From the NCBI GenBank assembly GCA_034430895.1, contig DAOUDW010000112.1:61650-125649 (forward strand): a stretch of DNA of 64,000 bases, read 5' to 3'. Below, in pieces: positions 51,317-60,878 of the stretch. The notes beneath the pieces were generated by a model. That model had not been told where the DNA came from. It saw nothing but the letters and a program-made list of their open reading frames with translations, and did not search any database. Position 1 is the stretch's first letter, and every line of letters starts with the position of its first letter. The stretch is from WVZH01 sp034430895. Its GTDB lineage: Bacteria > Chloroflexota > Anaerolineae > Anaerolineales > E44-bin32. The position numbers and the translations under genes are program-made.

Positions 51317-52621
51317 TTACTTTCCCATGTGCTTGATGACAGCATCACCAAATTCGGAGCACTTTAACTTCGTCGCTTCCGACATGAGGCGGTGGAAATC
51401 ATAGGTGACGGTCTTGGCTGCGATGGCTCCTTGTATGCCGTGAATAATGCGATCTGCAGCCTCGTTCCAGCCCATATAGCGCAGCATCATTTCGCCGCTG
51501 AGAATCAACGATCCCGGGTTGACCTGGTCCAAATCCGCATATTTCGGAGCGGTGCCATGGGTGGCTTCAAAAATCGCGTGACCAGACTCGTAATTAATAT
51601 TCCCGCCGGGCGCAATGCCAATACCACCGACCTGTGCAGCGAGGGCATCCGAAAGATAATCGCCGTTAAGGTTCATCGTAGCAATCACGTCGAACTCGCG
51701 GGCGCGGGTGATGGTTTGCTGGAATGCGATGTCGGCGATGGCATCCTTAACGAGTAGACGCCCCGCATCCAGGGCTGCCTTTTGCTCCGCATTTGCAGCC
51801 TCCTCGCCTTGCTCGGCCTTGGTGCGGTCCCACTGCGACCAGGTGTATACACGGTCGCTGAATTCGCGTTCCGCCAGTGCATACCCCCAACTGCGGAAGG
51901 CACCTTCCGTGAATTTCATAATATTGCCCTTGTGGACCAGGGTTACGGAACGTCGCTTATTATCGAGCGCGTAGCATATGGCAGCGCGTACCAATCGTTC
52001 GCTGCCCTGTTTGGAAACGGGTTTCAAACCGATGCCGGAGGTCTCCGGAAAACGCATCTTCGCATATTCCTCGGGGAAATTTTCCTGCAGCAATGCTTTA
52101 AATTTCTCGTTCTCTTCACTGCCTTGTTCGAATTCCACTCCGGCATAGATATCTTCCGTGTTTTCCCGAAAGATGACCATGTCAACATCTTGCGGTTTCT
52201 TGACCGGCGAGGGAACGCCCTCGAAGTAACGGACCGGACGGATGCATACGTAGAGATCGAGGGCTTTACGCAAGGCGACGTTGAGCGAGCGAATGCCGCC
52301 GCCAATCGGTGTGGTTAACGGACCCTTGATGCCTACGAGAAATTCGTTAAAGGCTTTCACAGTCTCTTGCGGCAGCCAGTCGCTAAATTGATCGTGGGCT
52401 TTACCACCGGCATAAACTTCCATCCAGATGATACGACGTTTGCCGCCGTATGCTTTTTCCACGGCCGCATCCAAAACGCGTACCGAAGCGCGCCAGATAT
52501 CCGGGCCGGTTCCATCCCCCTCGATAAATGGAACGATGGGGTTATCGGGAACGTTTAATACGCCGTTGGAGATGGCAATCTTCTCACCATCACCCGGTAC
52601 GCTGATTATCTTATAGGTCAT
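51317..52621 (-). CDS. icd: NADP-dependent isocitrate dehydrogenase
   Basis: 434 residues. Isocitrate-binding SLNVALRKALDLYVCIRPV (Ser in the position of E. coli Ser113), RENTEDIYAGVEFEQGSEE, metal-binding NLNGDYLSDALAAQVGG and NADP-specifying GTAPKYA with TVTYDFHRLM (Tyr and Arg). Catalyses the oxidative decarboxylation of isocitrate to 2-oxoglutarate. The bacterial type I class. It is followed directly by nth with no gap. Confidence 0.97.
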   Translation of the reverse strand: MTYKIISVPGDGEKIAISNGVLNVPDNPIVPFIEGDGTGPDIWRASVRVLDAAVEKAYGGKRRIIWMEVYAGGKAHDQFSDWLPQETVKAFNEFLVGIKGPLTTPIGGGIRSLNVALRKALDLYVCIRPVRYFEGVPSPVKKPQDVDMVIFRENTEDIYAGVEFEQGSEENEKFKALLQENFPEEYAKMRFPETSGIGLKPVSKQGSERLVRAAICYALDNKRRSVTLVHKGNIMKFTEGAFRSWGYALAEREFSDRVYTWSQWDRTKAEQGEEAANAEQKAALDAGRLLVKDAIADIAFQQTITRAREFDVIATMNLNGDYLSDALAAQVGGIGIAPGGNINYESGHAIFEATHGTAPKYADLDQVNPGSLILSGEMMLRYMGWNEAADRIIHGIQGAIAAKTVTYDFHRLMSEATKLKCSEFGDAVIKHMGK

Positions 52622-52825
52622 TGATACGATACTCCTTCAAAATAGAGCCAATTTTTTCTTGTGGGATTATAGCACGGGGAAATTGCACAATTACGGATTC
52701 CGTCGGAGCTTGGAGAAATACAACATTATATGTGGCTTTTGTAAACGTTCCAGAAAGACGCACTTATGTAAACCGCACTCATTTAGCGGTAACGTCGCCT
52801 GCTTATGCCTCCAATAGCGATGGAT

Positions 52826-53800
52826 TTATTCGTAGCCATGGGGGTGTACTTGATGCCATTCCCAGGCACTGGCGATGATCTGTTCCAGATCAGGATATTG
52901 TGGTTTCCAACCCAACTCATTCACGATCTTGTCCGCACATGCCACCAGGCGCGGTGCATCGCCGGGTCTGCGGGGAGATTCCACGGCTGGAATTGGATGG
53001 CCAGTAACTTCACGCGCGGTCTCGATCACCTCCCGCACTGAATATCCAGCCCCATTTCCCAGGTTGTAGATCAGACGATCGTGATCTTCGAGGGTATCGA
53101 GTGCAAGCAAGTGCGCGTCGATCAGATCCTTGATATGAATGTAATCGCGGATCGCCGTGCCATCCGGTGTGGGGTAGTCGCTGCCGTAGATTTGCACTTT
53201 TTGGCGCTGACCAAGAGCGACCTGAAGGACGAGTGGGATAAGGTGCGATTCGGGTTGATGCGCTTCACCGCGATCGGGCAGCGCACCAGCGGCGTTGAAG
53301 TAACGCAGTGCGCTGTAGTGCAAGCCATGAATACGGCGATACCATTCCAGGGTTTCCTCGATCATCAATTTGGTCTGGCCGTAAGCGTTGACGGGTTCGA
53401 TACTGGATTCCTCCGACAGCGGCTCATCGCTGGAGGCATAGACCGCCGCGGTGGAAGAGAGGACGAAGCGGCGGATGCCGGCTTTATAACACGCCTCGAT
53501 CAAACCGATCGACAGCGAAACATTGTTGTAAAAAAACAACCCCGGAGTCTTCATGCTTTCGCCGGCTTCGATGAAGGCGGCAAAATGCATCACGGCGTCG
53601 TAGTTCTCGGCGGACAATTCGGTTTCCAACCGCTCTCGGTCGGCGAGGTCAGCGTGGACGAAGCGCGCGCCATCCGGGATGGCTGCGCGGTAACCCTTTA
53701 CGAGAGAGTCATACACCGTCACCTGATGTCCGTTTTCGAGCAGAATCTGAGCTGCGGCAGAACCAATGTACCCGGCGCCGCCGGTGAGAAAGATATTCAT
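52826..53800 (-). CDS. galE: UDP-glucose 4-epimerase
   Basis: 324 residues. Rossmann motif GGAGYIGSAAAQIL, STAAVYASSDEP, the Tyr-x3-Lys pair in NAYGQTKLMIEE, and RYFNAAGALPDRGEAHQPESHLIP of GalE. It interconverts UDP-glucose and UDP-galactose through a bound NAD. Length is typical. It stands alone between icd and pcrA, with ~200 bases of AT-rich sequence before icd where no gene is visible. Confidence 0.94.
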   Translation of the reverse strand: MNIFLTGGAGYIGSAAAQILLENGHQVTVYDSLVKGYRAAIPDGARFVHADLADRERLETELSAENYDAVMHFAAFIEAGESMKTPGLFFYNNVSLSIGLIEACYKAGIRRFVLSSTAAVYASSDEPLSEESSIEPVNAYGQTKLMIEETLEWYRRIHGLHYSALRYFNAAGALPDRGEAHQPESHLIPLVLQVALGQRQKVQIYGSDYPTPDGTAIRDYIHIKDLIDAHLLALDTLEDHDRLIYNLGNGAGYSVREVIETAREVTGHPIPAVESPRRPGDAPRLVACADKIVNELGWKPQYPDLEQIIASAWEWHQVHPHGYE

Positions 53801-53925
53801 GGAATCTACCTTGTGAAAGGATATATATCGGGTTGAATTATAACGGCATTCATCGTGGTATATATGCGAATCGATCTCGATTCCTGAGATACGGCGAACG
53901 TACCGTGGAGCGTCATTATTCGGTT

Positions 53926-56112
53926 TTACTCCGTCAGGATTTCCAGGTTGGCCAATGACGCCACCAGGTGTTTCGTCTCGCCATCGTCAAAAATGATGGT
54001 TACCTCTTCATCACCGAATTCAACCTGCGTAGATAAAACGGTTCCCTCTCCGAATTGGGGATGTGCCACACGCATACCCGCCTGAAAGTGAGCCTGTGTT
54101 TCGGGTACAGCGGATTCGCGCCAGCGAGTTTGGCGCTGGAAGGATACCTGATCCCACGCATATCGATTGGGATGAATGCCTTCAATTTGGTCTGGTGGGA
54201 GATCGTCGAGGAAAGGTGAAGCATCACTGAGTGTGGAAACACCAGCCTGTCGGCGGCGGAAGGCGCGCAGTAAAAAGAGTCGATCCTGCGCACGGGTTAT
54301 TCCTACGTAGAAAAGCCGGCGTTCCTCCGCCATCGCTTCAGCATCGTTGAAGGAACGCTGGTGGGGAAGCACGCCGTTGTCGAGACCGATGATAAACACG
54401 ATGGGGAATTCGAGTCCTTTTGCAGCGTGAAGCGTAAGCAGCGTGGGGGCGTTCAACGATTCCGTCAGCGTATCCTGATCCGAAACGAGAGCAACGTGCT
54501 CCAGGAAAGTGGTCAATCCCATTTGTGCGAATTCCTGAGCTGCCGCGCGCAACTCCAATACATTGCCCCAGCGCTCCAGGCCTTCCTCCGTTCCATCGTC
54601 GATGTAATTACGGTAGTCGATGTCTTGCATGATCCGGTCGATCAAAGCATCGATGGAAAGCTCTTCGCGCTGTGCAAGCCAGCCTTGCAACTGGCGACCG
54701 AAATCAGACAGGGCGCGATTCGTCCGCCCGGTAATAAGTGATCCCGCATCCCCGTCCGGGTTGGTCACCAGGCTGGAGAGCGTTTCGTACGGCGTAAGCT
54801 GTAAACGTTCGGCAGTATCGAGCAATGCTTCGATCGTCTTTGCACCGATGCTGCGCGGTGGTGTGTTGATCACACGTAGCAAGGCAACTTGATCGTGTGG
54901 ATTGTGAATCAAGCGCAGATAGGCAATAACGTCCTTGATCTCACGGCGGCCATAGAAACGTTGGGCCCCCACGATACGGTAGGCCAGGCCGGCTTTAAGG
55001 AAGGCTTCCTCCAGCGCGCGGGATTGCGCATTCGTACGATACATCACAGCGCAATCCCCGGGGTCGATTTTCTCCATCAGCGTCAGATTGGCGATGGTAT
55101 TCACGATGTAGCCAGCCTCATCGTTCTCGTCATACGCTTCGTGCAGCGTGATCTTCACCCCCTCGCCACGTTCGGTGAAGAGACGCTTCGGCTGCCGGTT
55201 GGGATTGCGATCGATCACAGCCATCGCTGCGTCCAGGATGGTCTGCGTCGAGCGGTAATTCTGCTCCAACAGGATCAATTGCGCATCCGGATAATCCTGG
55301 CGAAATCTGTGAACATTGCGGTAATCTGCGCCACGCCAGCGGTAAATGGATTGATCGGGATCGCCAACGACGAAAAGATCCGGCTGAAGCCCCGCCAGGT
55401 TGCGCAGCAGCACGTATTGTGCGGTGTTCGTGTCCTGGAATTCGTCGACCAGAATATGCCGGTAGCGTTGTTGGTATTGCAGGCGGAGATCGTCGTTTTC
55501 TTGCAGCAGCCGCACAGCGAACAAGAGCAAATCGTCAAAATCGAGGGCGTTATTTATGCGTAATTTTTCCTGATAACGTTCATACACCCGCCGAGTGATC
55601 TCCGCATTGTAGTTTTCGGCGCTGAAATCTTTCAGTTCGATGAGTTCGTTTTTAGCGCGTGATATGCCGCCGTGTATCTTCCGAGTCGAGACTTGCTTGG
55701 GGTCGATGTTCAACTCCTTGAAAGAAGCACGGATTAAGGATTCTTGATCTGTGTCATCGTAGATCACATACTCGCGCGTGAAGGGCAATCGCTCCGCCTC
55801 ACGGCGCAGCATGCGTGCACACAGTGAATGAAACGTCCCCAAACTCACACTCGACCGGGCGGCGGTTTGTTTGTCCGCGGTTTCATCGAGTAAACGCGCT
55901 ACGCGGTTGCCCATCTCGCGCGCCGCTTTGTTGGTGAAGGTCACAGCCATGATCTGATTTGACGGAACACCAACATGACTGACGAGATAGGCAATACGAT
56001 GCGTAAGCACTCGGGTTTTTCCCGATCCGGGTCCTGCGAGAACAAGTACGGGACCTGGATCTGCGGTTACCGCTTGACGTTGTTGGGCGTTCAGTTTTTC
56101 GAGGAGTTTCAT
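53926..56112 (-). CDS. pcrA: UvrD/PcrA-type ATP-dependent DNA helicase
   Basis: 728 residues. Motif I AGPGSGKT, Ia TFTNKAAREM, II VDEFQDTN, III GDPDQSIYRWRGAD, IV and V YRTNAQSRALEE, LHAAKGLEFPIVFIIGL, VI YVGITRAQDRL. The C-terminal ~60 residues carry the Tudor-like module of PcrA (VAHPQFGEGTVLSTQ, IIFDDGETKHLVASLANLEIL). 3'-5' helicase for repair and clearing of RNA polymerase. Promoter lies in the ~150 bases upstream. Confidence 0.96.
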   Translation of the reverse strand: MKLLEKLNAQQRQAVTADPGPVLVLAGPGSGKTRVLTHRIAYLVSHVGVPSNQIMAVTFTNKAAREMGNRVARLLDETADKQTAARSSVSLGTFHSLCARMLRREAERLPFTREYVIYDDTDQESLIRASFKELNIDPKQVSTRKIHGGISRAKNELIELKDFSAENYNAEITRRVYERYQEKLRINNALDFDDLLLFAVRLLQENDDLRLQYQQRYRHILVDEFQDTNTAQYVLLRNLAGLQPDLFVVGDPDQSIYRWRGADYRNVHRFRQDYPDAQLILLEQNYRSTQTILDAAMAVIDRNPNRQPKRLFTERGEGVKITLHEAYDENDEAGYIVNTIANLTLMEKIDPGDCAVMYRTNAQSRALEEAFLKAGLAYRIVGAQRFYGRREIKDVIAYLRLIHNPHDQVALLRVINTPPRSIGAKTIEALLDTAERLQLTPYETLSSLVTNPDGDAGSLITGRTNRALSDFGRQLQGWLAQREELSIDALIDRIMQDIDYRNYIDDGTEEGLERWGNVLELRAAAQEFAQMGLTTFLEHVALVSDQDTLTESLNAPTLLTLHAAKGLEFPIVFIIGLDNGVLPHQRSFNDAEAMAEERRLFYVGITRAQDRLFLLRAFRRRQAGVSTLSDASPFLDDLPPDQIEGIHPNRYAWDQVSFQRQTRWRESAVPETQAHFQAGMRVAHPQFGEGTVLSTQVEFGDEEVTIIFDDGETKHLVASLANLEILTE

Positions 56113-56262
56113 CAGTCTATTGAATGGGTTATAGATAAATTGGCCGGATTAAAGAAAACAGGGATCACGTTCCCTGGTTCCCTGGTCCCGAATCCCTATT
56201 GTCATTCGTGACGAAAGCCAATTCATTCTAACGAACCCTTTGCCGATCGACAAGAGCAGCGT

Positions 56263-57483
56263 TCACGAAAGGTGAGGGCCGAGATACAACACTTCCGGCC
56301 CTGCGAGCAGTCCTTCCAGGGGTTTCGAAGCCAGATTCATCACTCGGCTGTCAGCGAAATACGGAAAATCAAAGTGAATTTCATCGCCGGGTTGACTTTC
56401 AGGAATAGGCATCAAACGAGCTGTAAGCGGTTTATTATGTCGCAGCGCAACCGCGCCGAGATCCAGTAAAACGGCGCTGATGGCTTCGACGCTGACGTCA
56501 CCTGGAAGCGGTATGGTATCCAACCCGGTGCCGCACATCGTGGCATATAACAGCAAGGCATTGATACTAATCGCCTTTTTAGCTGCGGATGCCGCCAAGA
56601 CAAGATCCTCTAACACAGGCAGAAACAAACCGCAGAACCCTGTACGTTTGAATTGGGCGCGGTCGAGGCAGTCTGCAAGAAAGGCTACACCTGCTGCCGT
56701 GCCGCTTAATCCTACGGTAGGGATGCCCAGAGCTTTGAGCGCACTCCCAATCGAGCGGGCTTCTTCGGGGTATGGCGCCATGGAAAAATCGATGCCCATA
56801 AACTGCGTTTCATGTTTTGCTGTCGCTCGTTCCGCAATGCTCTGCATCGAGGCGGCGTGATTTTCGATCACGCTAACGAGACGGCGGCGTGCGATGGAAA
56901 GCGATCGAGCTTCAAGCAGGGATTCAACTGCCAGATCGGCCGACTCGGTGGCAATGGCAATCGCTGTATTTCCACCTCGATGATACGCGGCCGGGAAAAA
57001 GGGCGTTCCGGGGGAAACGTTGGCAAGAGATGCAAAGCGCATATTGGAGAAACCATCCTCCTTGAGTAAAGATGCTTCCAGGATGGCGCGAGCACAAGCC
57101 CTCACCGCAGACAGCGAGATTCCATTTTCGGGATCGGCGAACAATCCTGATGTGAAAATGATTTCTGTAGCACCGAGTATATTGGGGATAACAGTATAGC
57201 CATCGAGCTCATCAGGCAATGCCGGACCGACGGCAGCATAATCGATCGCATTGACAAAACTCTCTGCTTCAAGTTGTCGGGCGAAGTCGGCTCTTTGATT
57301 TATCGGAACAGGCGCTTCCATTTCTGCCGGTGGCGGTGTGGCAATACGCAGCGTCTGTACTTCATAGCCAGAATCCTGAAGCATCTCCTTACAGGTCTGC
57401 AGACAGGACGCGATGGTCTTGATTCGTTTGGTATCGACCGGAAATCCGGGATCTAAAAAGCCGGTTAAAGCGCGAATTTTCAT
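56263..57483 (-). CDS. DUF711-family (UPF0210) protein
   Basis: 406 residues from ATG 57483 with RBS GAGGAGAG. The sequence (MKIRALTGFLDPGFPVDTKR, FSMAPYPEEARSIGSALKALG, GLSGTAAGVAFLADCL) follows the DUF711 family, which is widespread and structurally solved but biochemically uncharacterised. The ATG overlaps the TrmH stop by 4 bases. Last gene of a coupled three-gene operon. Confidence 0.88.
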   Translation of the reverse strand: MKIRALTGFLDPGFPVDTKRIKTIASCLQTCKEMLQDSGYEVQTLRIATPPPAEMEAPVPINQRADFARQLEAESFVNAIDYAAVGPALPDELDGYTVIPNILGATEIIFTSGLFADPENGISLSAVRACARAILEASLLKEDGFSNMRFASLANVSPGTPFFPAAYHRGGNTAIAIATESADLAVESLLEARSLSIARRRLVSVIENHAASMQSIAERATAKHETQFMGIDFSMAPYPEEARSIGSALKALGIPTVGLSGTAAGVAFLADCLDRAQFKRTGFCGLFLPVLEDLVLAASAAKKAISINALLLYATMCGTGLDTIPLPGDVSVEAISAVLLDLGAVALRHNKPLTARLMPIPESQPGDEIHFDFPYFADSRVMNLASKPLEGLLAGPEVLYLGPHLS

Positions 57484-58253
57484 CTCTCTCCTCGCTGGCG
57501 TATGATCTCGTACAAAATAACAGCGGTCGTAACAGCTGCATTGAGTGACTCGGTATCTCCCGGCATGGGAACGCGAACGCGATGATCGACCAATTTTTCC
57601 ACAGCAGGCTGCACGCCGCTTGCTTCTGATCCGATAATGAGACCCAAGGGCATTCGCCAATCGACATCGAAGTAGGAACGCTCCCCACGCATATCGGCAA
57701 GAAAGAGTTCCAATCCTTTGAGATGTCGAGGTATTTCTGCGACGGAAGACATCAGCATAGGAAGGTGGAAGTGTGCCCCCATGGCGCTGCGAACCACTTT
57801 GGGACTGTAGGCGTCAACCGTGCCTTCTGTAAAAAGTACGGCTTCCACGCCAGCCGCAAGTGCTGTGCGCAGGATCGTCCCCAGGTTGCCTGGATCGGTA
57901 AGACGATCGAGTACCAATGCCAGTTTGAGGCTCGCGGGGATTGGATGGTTGGGGATCGGCAGTACGGCCAGGATTCCCTGCGGCGTTACCGTGTCCGAAC
58001 AGGCAGACATCACTTTGTCCGATACGGAGTACACCTCTGCCCCTGCTCGCTGCATGCCATGAATCAAACCGCGCCCGCGATCGTCCAGGTGATTCGTGTG
58101 GAAGGCCATTTGAAAGCGTGCTTGCGCGGCGATGGCTTCGTCTATGAGACGGGTTCCTTCAATGATAAAAACCCCCTCCTTATGGCGGGTTCTACGATTG
58201 TTTTGCAGATTGCGGATCAATTTCACGCGCGGATTGCTTAAAGAGCTAATCAT
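57480..58253 (-). CDS. SpoU/TrmH-family RNA 2'-O-methyltransferase
   Basis: 257 residues. An N-terminal substrate-binding domain (MISSLSNPRVKLIRNLQNNRRTRHKEGVFIIEGTRLIDEAI) and a C-terminal SPOUT knot with GLIIGSEASGV (motif 2) and VPMPGDTESLNAAVTTAVILYEI (motif 3). It methylates ribose in rRNA or tRNA; the exact site is not predictable. Overlaps both neighbours by 4 bases, so it is coupled with macro domain and DUF711 genes. Confidence 0.92.
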   Translation of the reverse strand: MISSLSNPRVKLIRNLQNNRRTRHKEGVFIIEGTRLIDEAIAAQARFQMAFHTNHLDDRGRGLIHGMQRAGAEVYSVSDKVMSACSDTVTPQGILAVLPIPNHPIPASLKLALVLDRLTDPGNLGTILRTALAAGVEAVLFTEGTVDAYSPKVVRSAMGAHFHLPMLMSSVAEIPRHLKGLELFLADMRGERSYFDVDWRMPLGLIIGSEASGVQPAVEKLVDHRVRVPMPGDTESLNAAVTTAVILYEIIRQRGER

Positions 58254-58831
58254 GGCTGCAAGACGCTATCCGGCCAGCGGGAGGTGAAGGCGGCGGCAAA
58301 TACACGAACACTGGGTTCATCAATCAGGGTGATGCGTATCTCTTCCAGTGTTGTTTCAGGATGTTGGCTGCAGAAATCGGTGATGGCGTCAAGAATCACT
58401 TCTGCGCCGCGTTCCTTCGGGAATCCAAAAATACCAGTGGAGATGGCGGGCAGCGCCAGATTCTTGAATCCGCGTTCATCCGCCAGGGATAACGCGGCCG
58501 TTACTGCGGTATGCAGCTTGGTATCCTCATCCCCTTCTCCCCATCTGGGACCGACGGCGTGGATCACATATCGACAGAGCAGTGAACCCGCGCCCGTCAA
58601 CGCTGGCTTTGCATGGGAGATGGGGCCGTGTTCCCGAACCCAGGCATTGCTTTCATCCTGTATGCTCTTGCCTCCACTGCGCACGATTGCGGCAGCGATA
58701 CCACCACCATGGAGCAGATGCGCATTGGCCGCGTTGACAATTGCGTCCACCTTCTCCTCGGTCATATCCCCGTGAATGAGACGCAGGCTCTGGCCCGTTG
58801 GCAATTTGTGTTCGGCGACCAATGTGGCCAT
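58250..58831 (-). CDS. Macro-domain ADP-ribose-binding/hydrolase protein
   Basis: 193 residues. IVNAANAHLLHGGGIAAAIVRSGG and ALPAISTGIFGFPKERGAEVILDAI are the two ADP-ribose loops, with HAVGPRWGEGDED. Closest to the MacroD/YmdB type, which removes ADP-ribose from proteins or hydrolyses O-acetyl-ADP-ribose. First in the macro-TrmH-DUF711 operon. Coupling to an RNA methyltransferase hints at action on ADP-ribosylated RNA or tRNA, which is inference. Confidence 0.93.
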   Translation of the reverse strand: MATLVAEHKLPTGQSLRLIHGDMTEEKVDAIVNAANAHLLHGGGIAAAIVRSGGKSIQDESNAWVREHGPISHAKPALTGAGSLLCRYVIHAVGPRWGEGDEDTKLHTAVTAALSLADERGFKNLALPAISTGIFGFPKERGAEVILDAITDFCSQHPETTLEEIRITLIDEPSVRVFAAAFTSRWPDSVLQP

Positions 58832-59162
58832 AGGCCCCTTCCAGATGAAACCAATCTGCTATTGATTGTAGCATCAGAATCAAATCCACATAGGTTTCCA
58901 TACGCATTCACAAGGTTAAACCTGATGGATTTTGAAGTCCGTAAAAGATATTGTATGCTGGTGGAGGATTGCGAGTTGCATGGCTGCTGATCATTCCCCC
59001 ACAAAGATAGTTGAAGCGGCTCACTGCATAACCTCGAAGCAAGTCTTGTCTTCCGTGTCACAAATCGATCTTCGGCGACGTTTCAGATATGAGAATGAAT
59101 ACGATTTCAGCTTGCAGAGATACACAAGATCCGTCCGAATTGTGTAGGAAAGGATGTGGATT
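58832..59162. other. 331-base intergenic stretch between divergent genes
   Basis: It must hold the promoters for the macro-domain operon (minus) and the lipoprotein (plus). I see no clear -35/-10 pair, repeat or RNA structure, and no short frame with family similarity. Confidence 0.5.
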
Positions 59163-60023
59163 ATGCGCGTAAACTATTTTAGGGATCTTCATGGGATAGT
59201 GGTAAAGGGCTTCTCCATTGGAATTGTCTGCGTTCTGCTCGTTTCCTGTGGCTTGATGGGCTGGGGAGAGTCCCTCGAACAAAAGGCTGCCGAACAGGAG
59301 GCAGAAGAAGAATTTGGTGAAGGATTGGATCTCGGCGAACCCGACACCGAGCTGGATGGCGAACTGGAATTCGATCTCAGCGACCCTGGGAGCGACGGAG
59401 GAGATTTGATCACCGGCCCCAGTGAGCCTTGTCCTACGACTGCGACAACCTACTATCTTTGGTACGATCATACCTGTGTATTGAGTATGAGCAGCCATGG
59501 AGATGAATTCTATTTTGAGGAAACATCGGGACTAAATCCGTTTGTCTTAACGATCGAATCTGATGGAAATGTAATTCACCACTATGACCCGAGAATTAAT
59601 GAAGAAGACGTCGAAGCGGATGTATTCCTCGATATGAAGGGACACATTACTACTGACAGCGGTAGCTGTCCAATCACTAATTACACGGGTCGATACCCCA
59701 TCCGCGCTGAGATTACAGGCCGCTGCGAGAATGGAATGGTGGATCTACATATCAGGATGGAAAAGATTGATGTTAATTTCACAGGGGACTGCCAGTTAAC
59801 GAGCGGTATCGAGCTGCCCGGGATAACATCGGCGCCCGAGATCAATCACATTTTTGTCCATCGAGAAATCGGAGATGCGTATATGTTGGAGATTCCTGCC
59901 GGAGGAGCATTGGCTGGAATACCTGGCACTCTGAATTGCACATACTTATTTGTGCTGCAGCCGGCGTCGCTGGTGGCACCGGAAGAATTGGAACTTGTCC
60001 CACTCGTTCCTTCAGGGCAGTGA
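59163..60023 (+). CDS. Hypothetical acidic lipoprotein
   Basis: 286 residues from ATG 59163; AAGGATG lies upstream and the ATG at 59154 overlaps it. Signal peptide with lipobox LVSC (about Cys32), then a Glu/Asp-rich linker (EQEAEEEFGEGLDLGEPDTE). The remainder (~85-280) has six cysteines, likely paired in disulfides, and ends in a domain with ELPGITSAPEINHIFVHR. No family recognised. Anchored outside the cell. A perfect hairpin follows. Confidence 0.7.
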   Translation: MRVNYFRDLHGIVVKGFSIGIVCVLLVSCGLMGWGESLEQKAAEQEAEEEFGEGLDLGEPDTELDGELEFDLSDPGSDGGDLITGPSEPCPTTATTYYLWYDHTCVLSMSSHGDEFYFEETSGLNPFVLTIESDGNVIHHYDPRINEEDVEADVFLDMKGHITTDSGSCPITNYTGRYPIRAEITGRCENGMVDLHIRMEKIDVNFTGDCQLTSGIELPGITSAPEINHIFVHREIGDAYMLEIPAGGALAGIPGTLNCTYLFVLQPASLVAPEELELVPLVPSGQ

Positions 60024-60054
60024 TCTGTAGGAATGTGTATTTGAAATGAATATA

Positions 60055-60080
60055 AAACAGGACGCCGAGGCGTCCTGTTT
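60055..60080. terminator. Bidirectional hairpin terminator
   Basis: AAACAGGACGCC and GGCGTCCTGTTT are a perfect 12-bp inverted repeat with a 2-base GA centre. A/T-rich flanks fit termination on both strands, between the plus-strand lipoprotein and the minus-strand infC-rpmI-rplT operon. Confidence 0.85.
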
Positions 60081-60101
60081 CTATTATTGGCTTGATAAGA
60101 A

Positions 60102-60449
60102 TTACTTCGATGCGGCTTCAACGACGGACGAAAACGCCTTCGGATCTCGCACAGCCAGATCAGCGAGCATTTTACGGTTGAGTCGAATCTCGCGCTGCTT
60201 CATGTCGTGGATCAAACGGCTGTAGGTTGTGCCGTTCAGGCGCGCCGCAGCGTTGATGCGCGCGATCCAAAGACGCCGCAAAACCCGTTTCCGTGTTCGA
60301 CGATCGCGATAGGCATACCACAAGCTTTTGAGCATTGCCTCGTTGGCGCGTCGAAACAGGTTATTGCGCGTGCCGTACATTCCTTTGGTAAGTTTGAGGA
60401 CTTTCTTATGACGACGGCGGGTAACGGTGCCGCCCTTTACTCTGGTCAT
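60102..60449 (-). CDS. rplT: 50S ribosomal protein L20
   Basis: 115 residues: MTRVKGGTVTRRRHKKVLKLTKGMYG, RDRRTRKRVLRRLWIARINAAAR and YSRLIHDMKQREI are L20 signatures. Primary 23S rRNA-binding assembly protein, and in other bacteria a repressor of its own operon. Last gene of infC-rpmI-rplT, ending at a hairpin 22 bases downstream. Confidence 0.97.
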   Translation of the reverse strand: MTRVKGGTVTRRRHKKVLKLTKGMYGTRNNLFRRANEAMLKSLWYAYRDRRTRKRVLRRLWIARINAAARLNGTTYSRLIHDMKQREIRLNRKMLADLAVRDPKAFSSVVEAASK

Positions 60450-60537
60450 GTTAATCTCTCCTGCAGACCCCTGGGCGCCGATGCGTCAAGCAGCATCCGT
60501 TTGGTACACCCAACGGCCGCAACCTTTGTTCCCACGG

Positions 60538-60798
60538 TTACGATGATTGGCCCGTTCGGGCGTTCGGGTTGGCCTTATATTTGCTTAGATACGGTGCCAA
60601 CCGACGAACTCGCTTGGCGAGTTTCATGCTCTTTACCGGCACCATCTTGGAAAACAGTCGTTTGGTCCGCTTGGGGGTATTGCGGCGCAAGTGACCTTTG
60701 CCGCTAACCGTGCGAACGACTTTTCCTGAACTGGTTTGACGGAACCGTTTTGCGGTCGCCTTATGTGTCTTCAATTTATATTTGCCCTTACGTCCCAC
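60538..60798 (-). CDS. rpmI: 50S ribosomal protein L35 with C-terminal extension
   Basis: 86 residues from GTG 60798 with RBS GAAGGAG; an upstream in-frame start at 60834 lies before the RBS. KLKTHKATAKRFRQTSSGKVVRTVSGKGHLRRNTPKRTKRL is the L35 core. Usual length is ~64-66 residues; here ~8 extra N-terminal residues (GRKGKYK) and a C-terminal extension (YKANPNARTGQSS) are present. Middle gene of the operon. Confidence 0.94.
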   Translation of the reverse strand: MGRKGKYKLKTHKATAKRFRQTSSGKVVRTVSGKGHLRRNTPKRTKRLFSKMVPVKSMKLAKRVRRLAPYLSKYKANPNARTGQSS

Positions 60799-60878
60799 TT
60801 TACATCTCCTTCGAGACAGCACCGCGGACGACATTCAGTCCGCGGGGTAGAATTTCCTTTGTATTGTAGTTAATTCTA

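Noticed and set aside
56150..56210. TTCCCTGG-type short repeats upstream of pcrA
   Set aside because: Only two or three partial copies without regular spacing; not a CRISPR or a satellite array.
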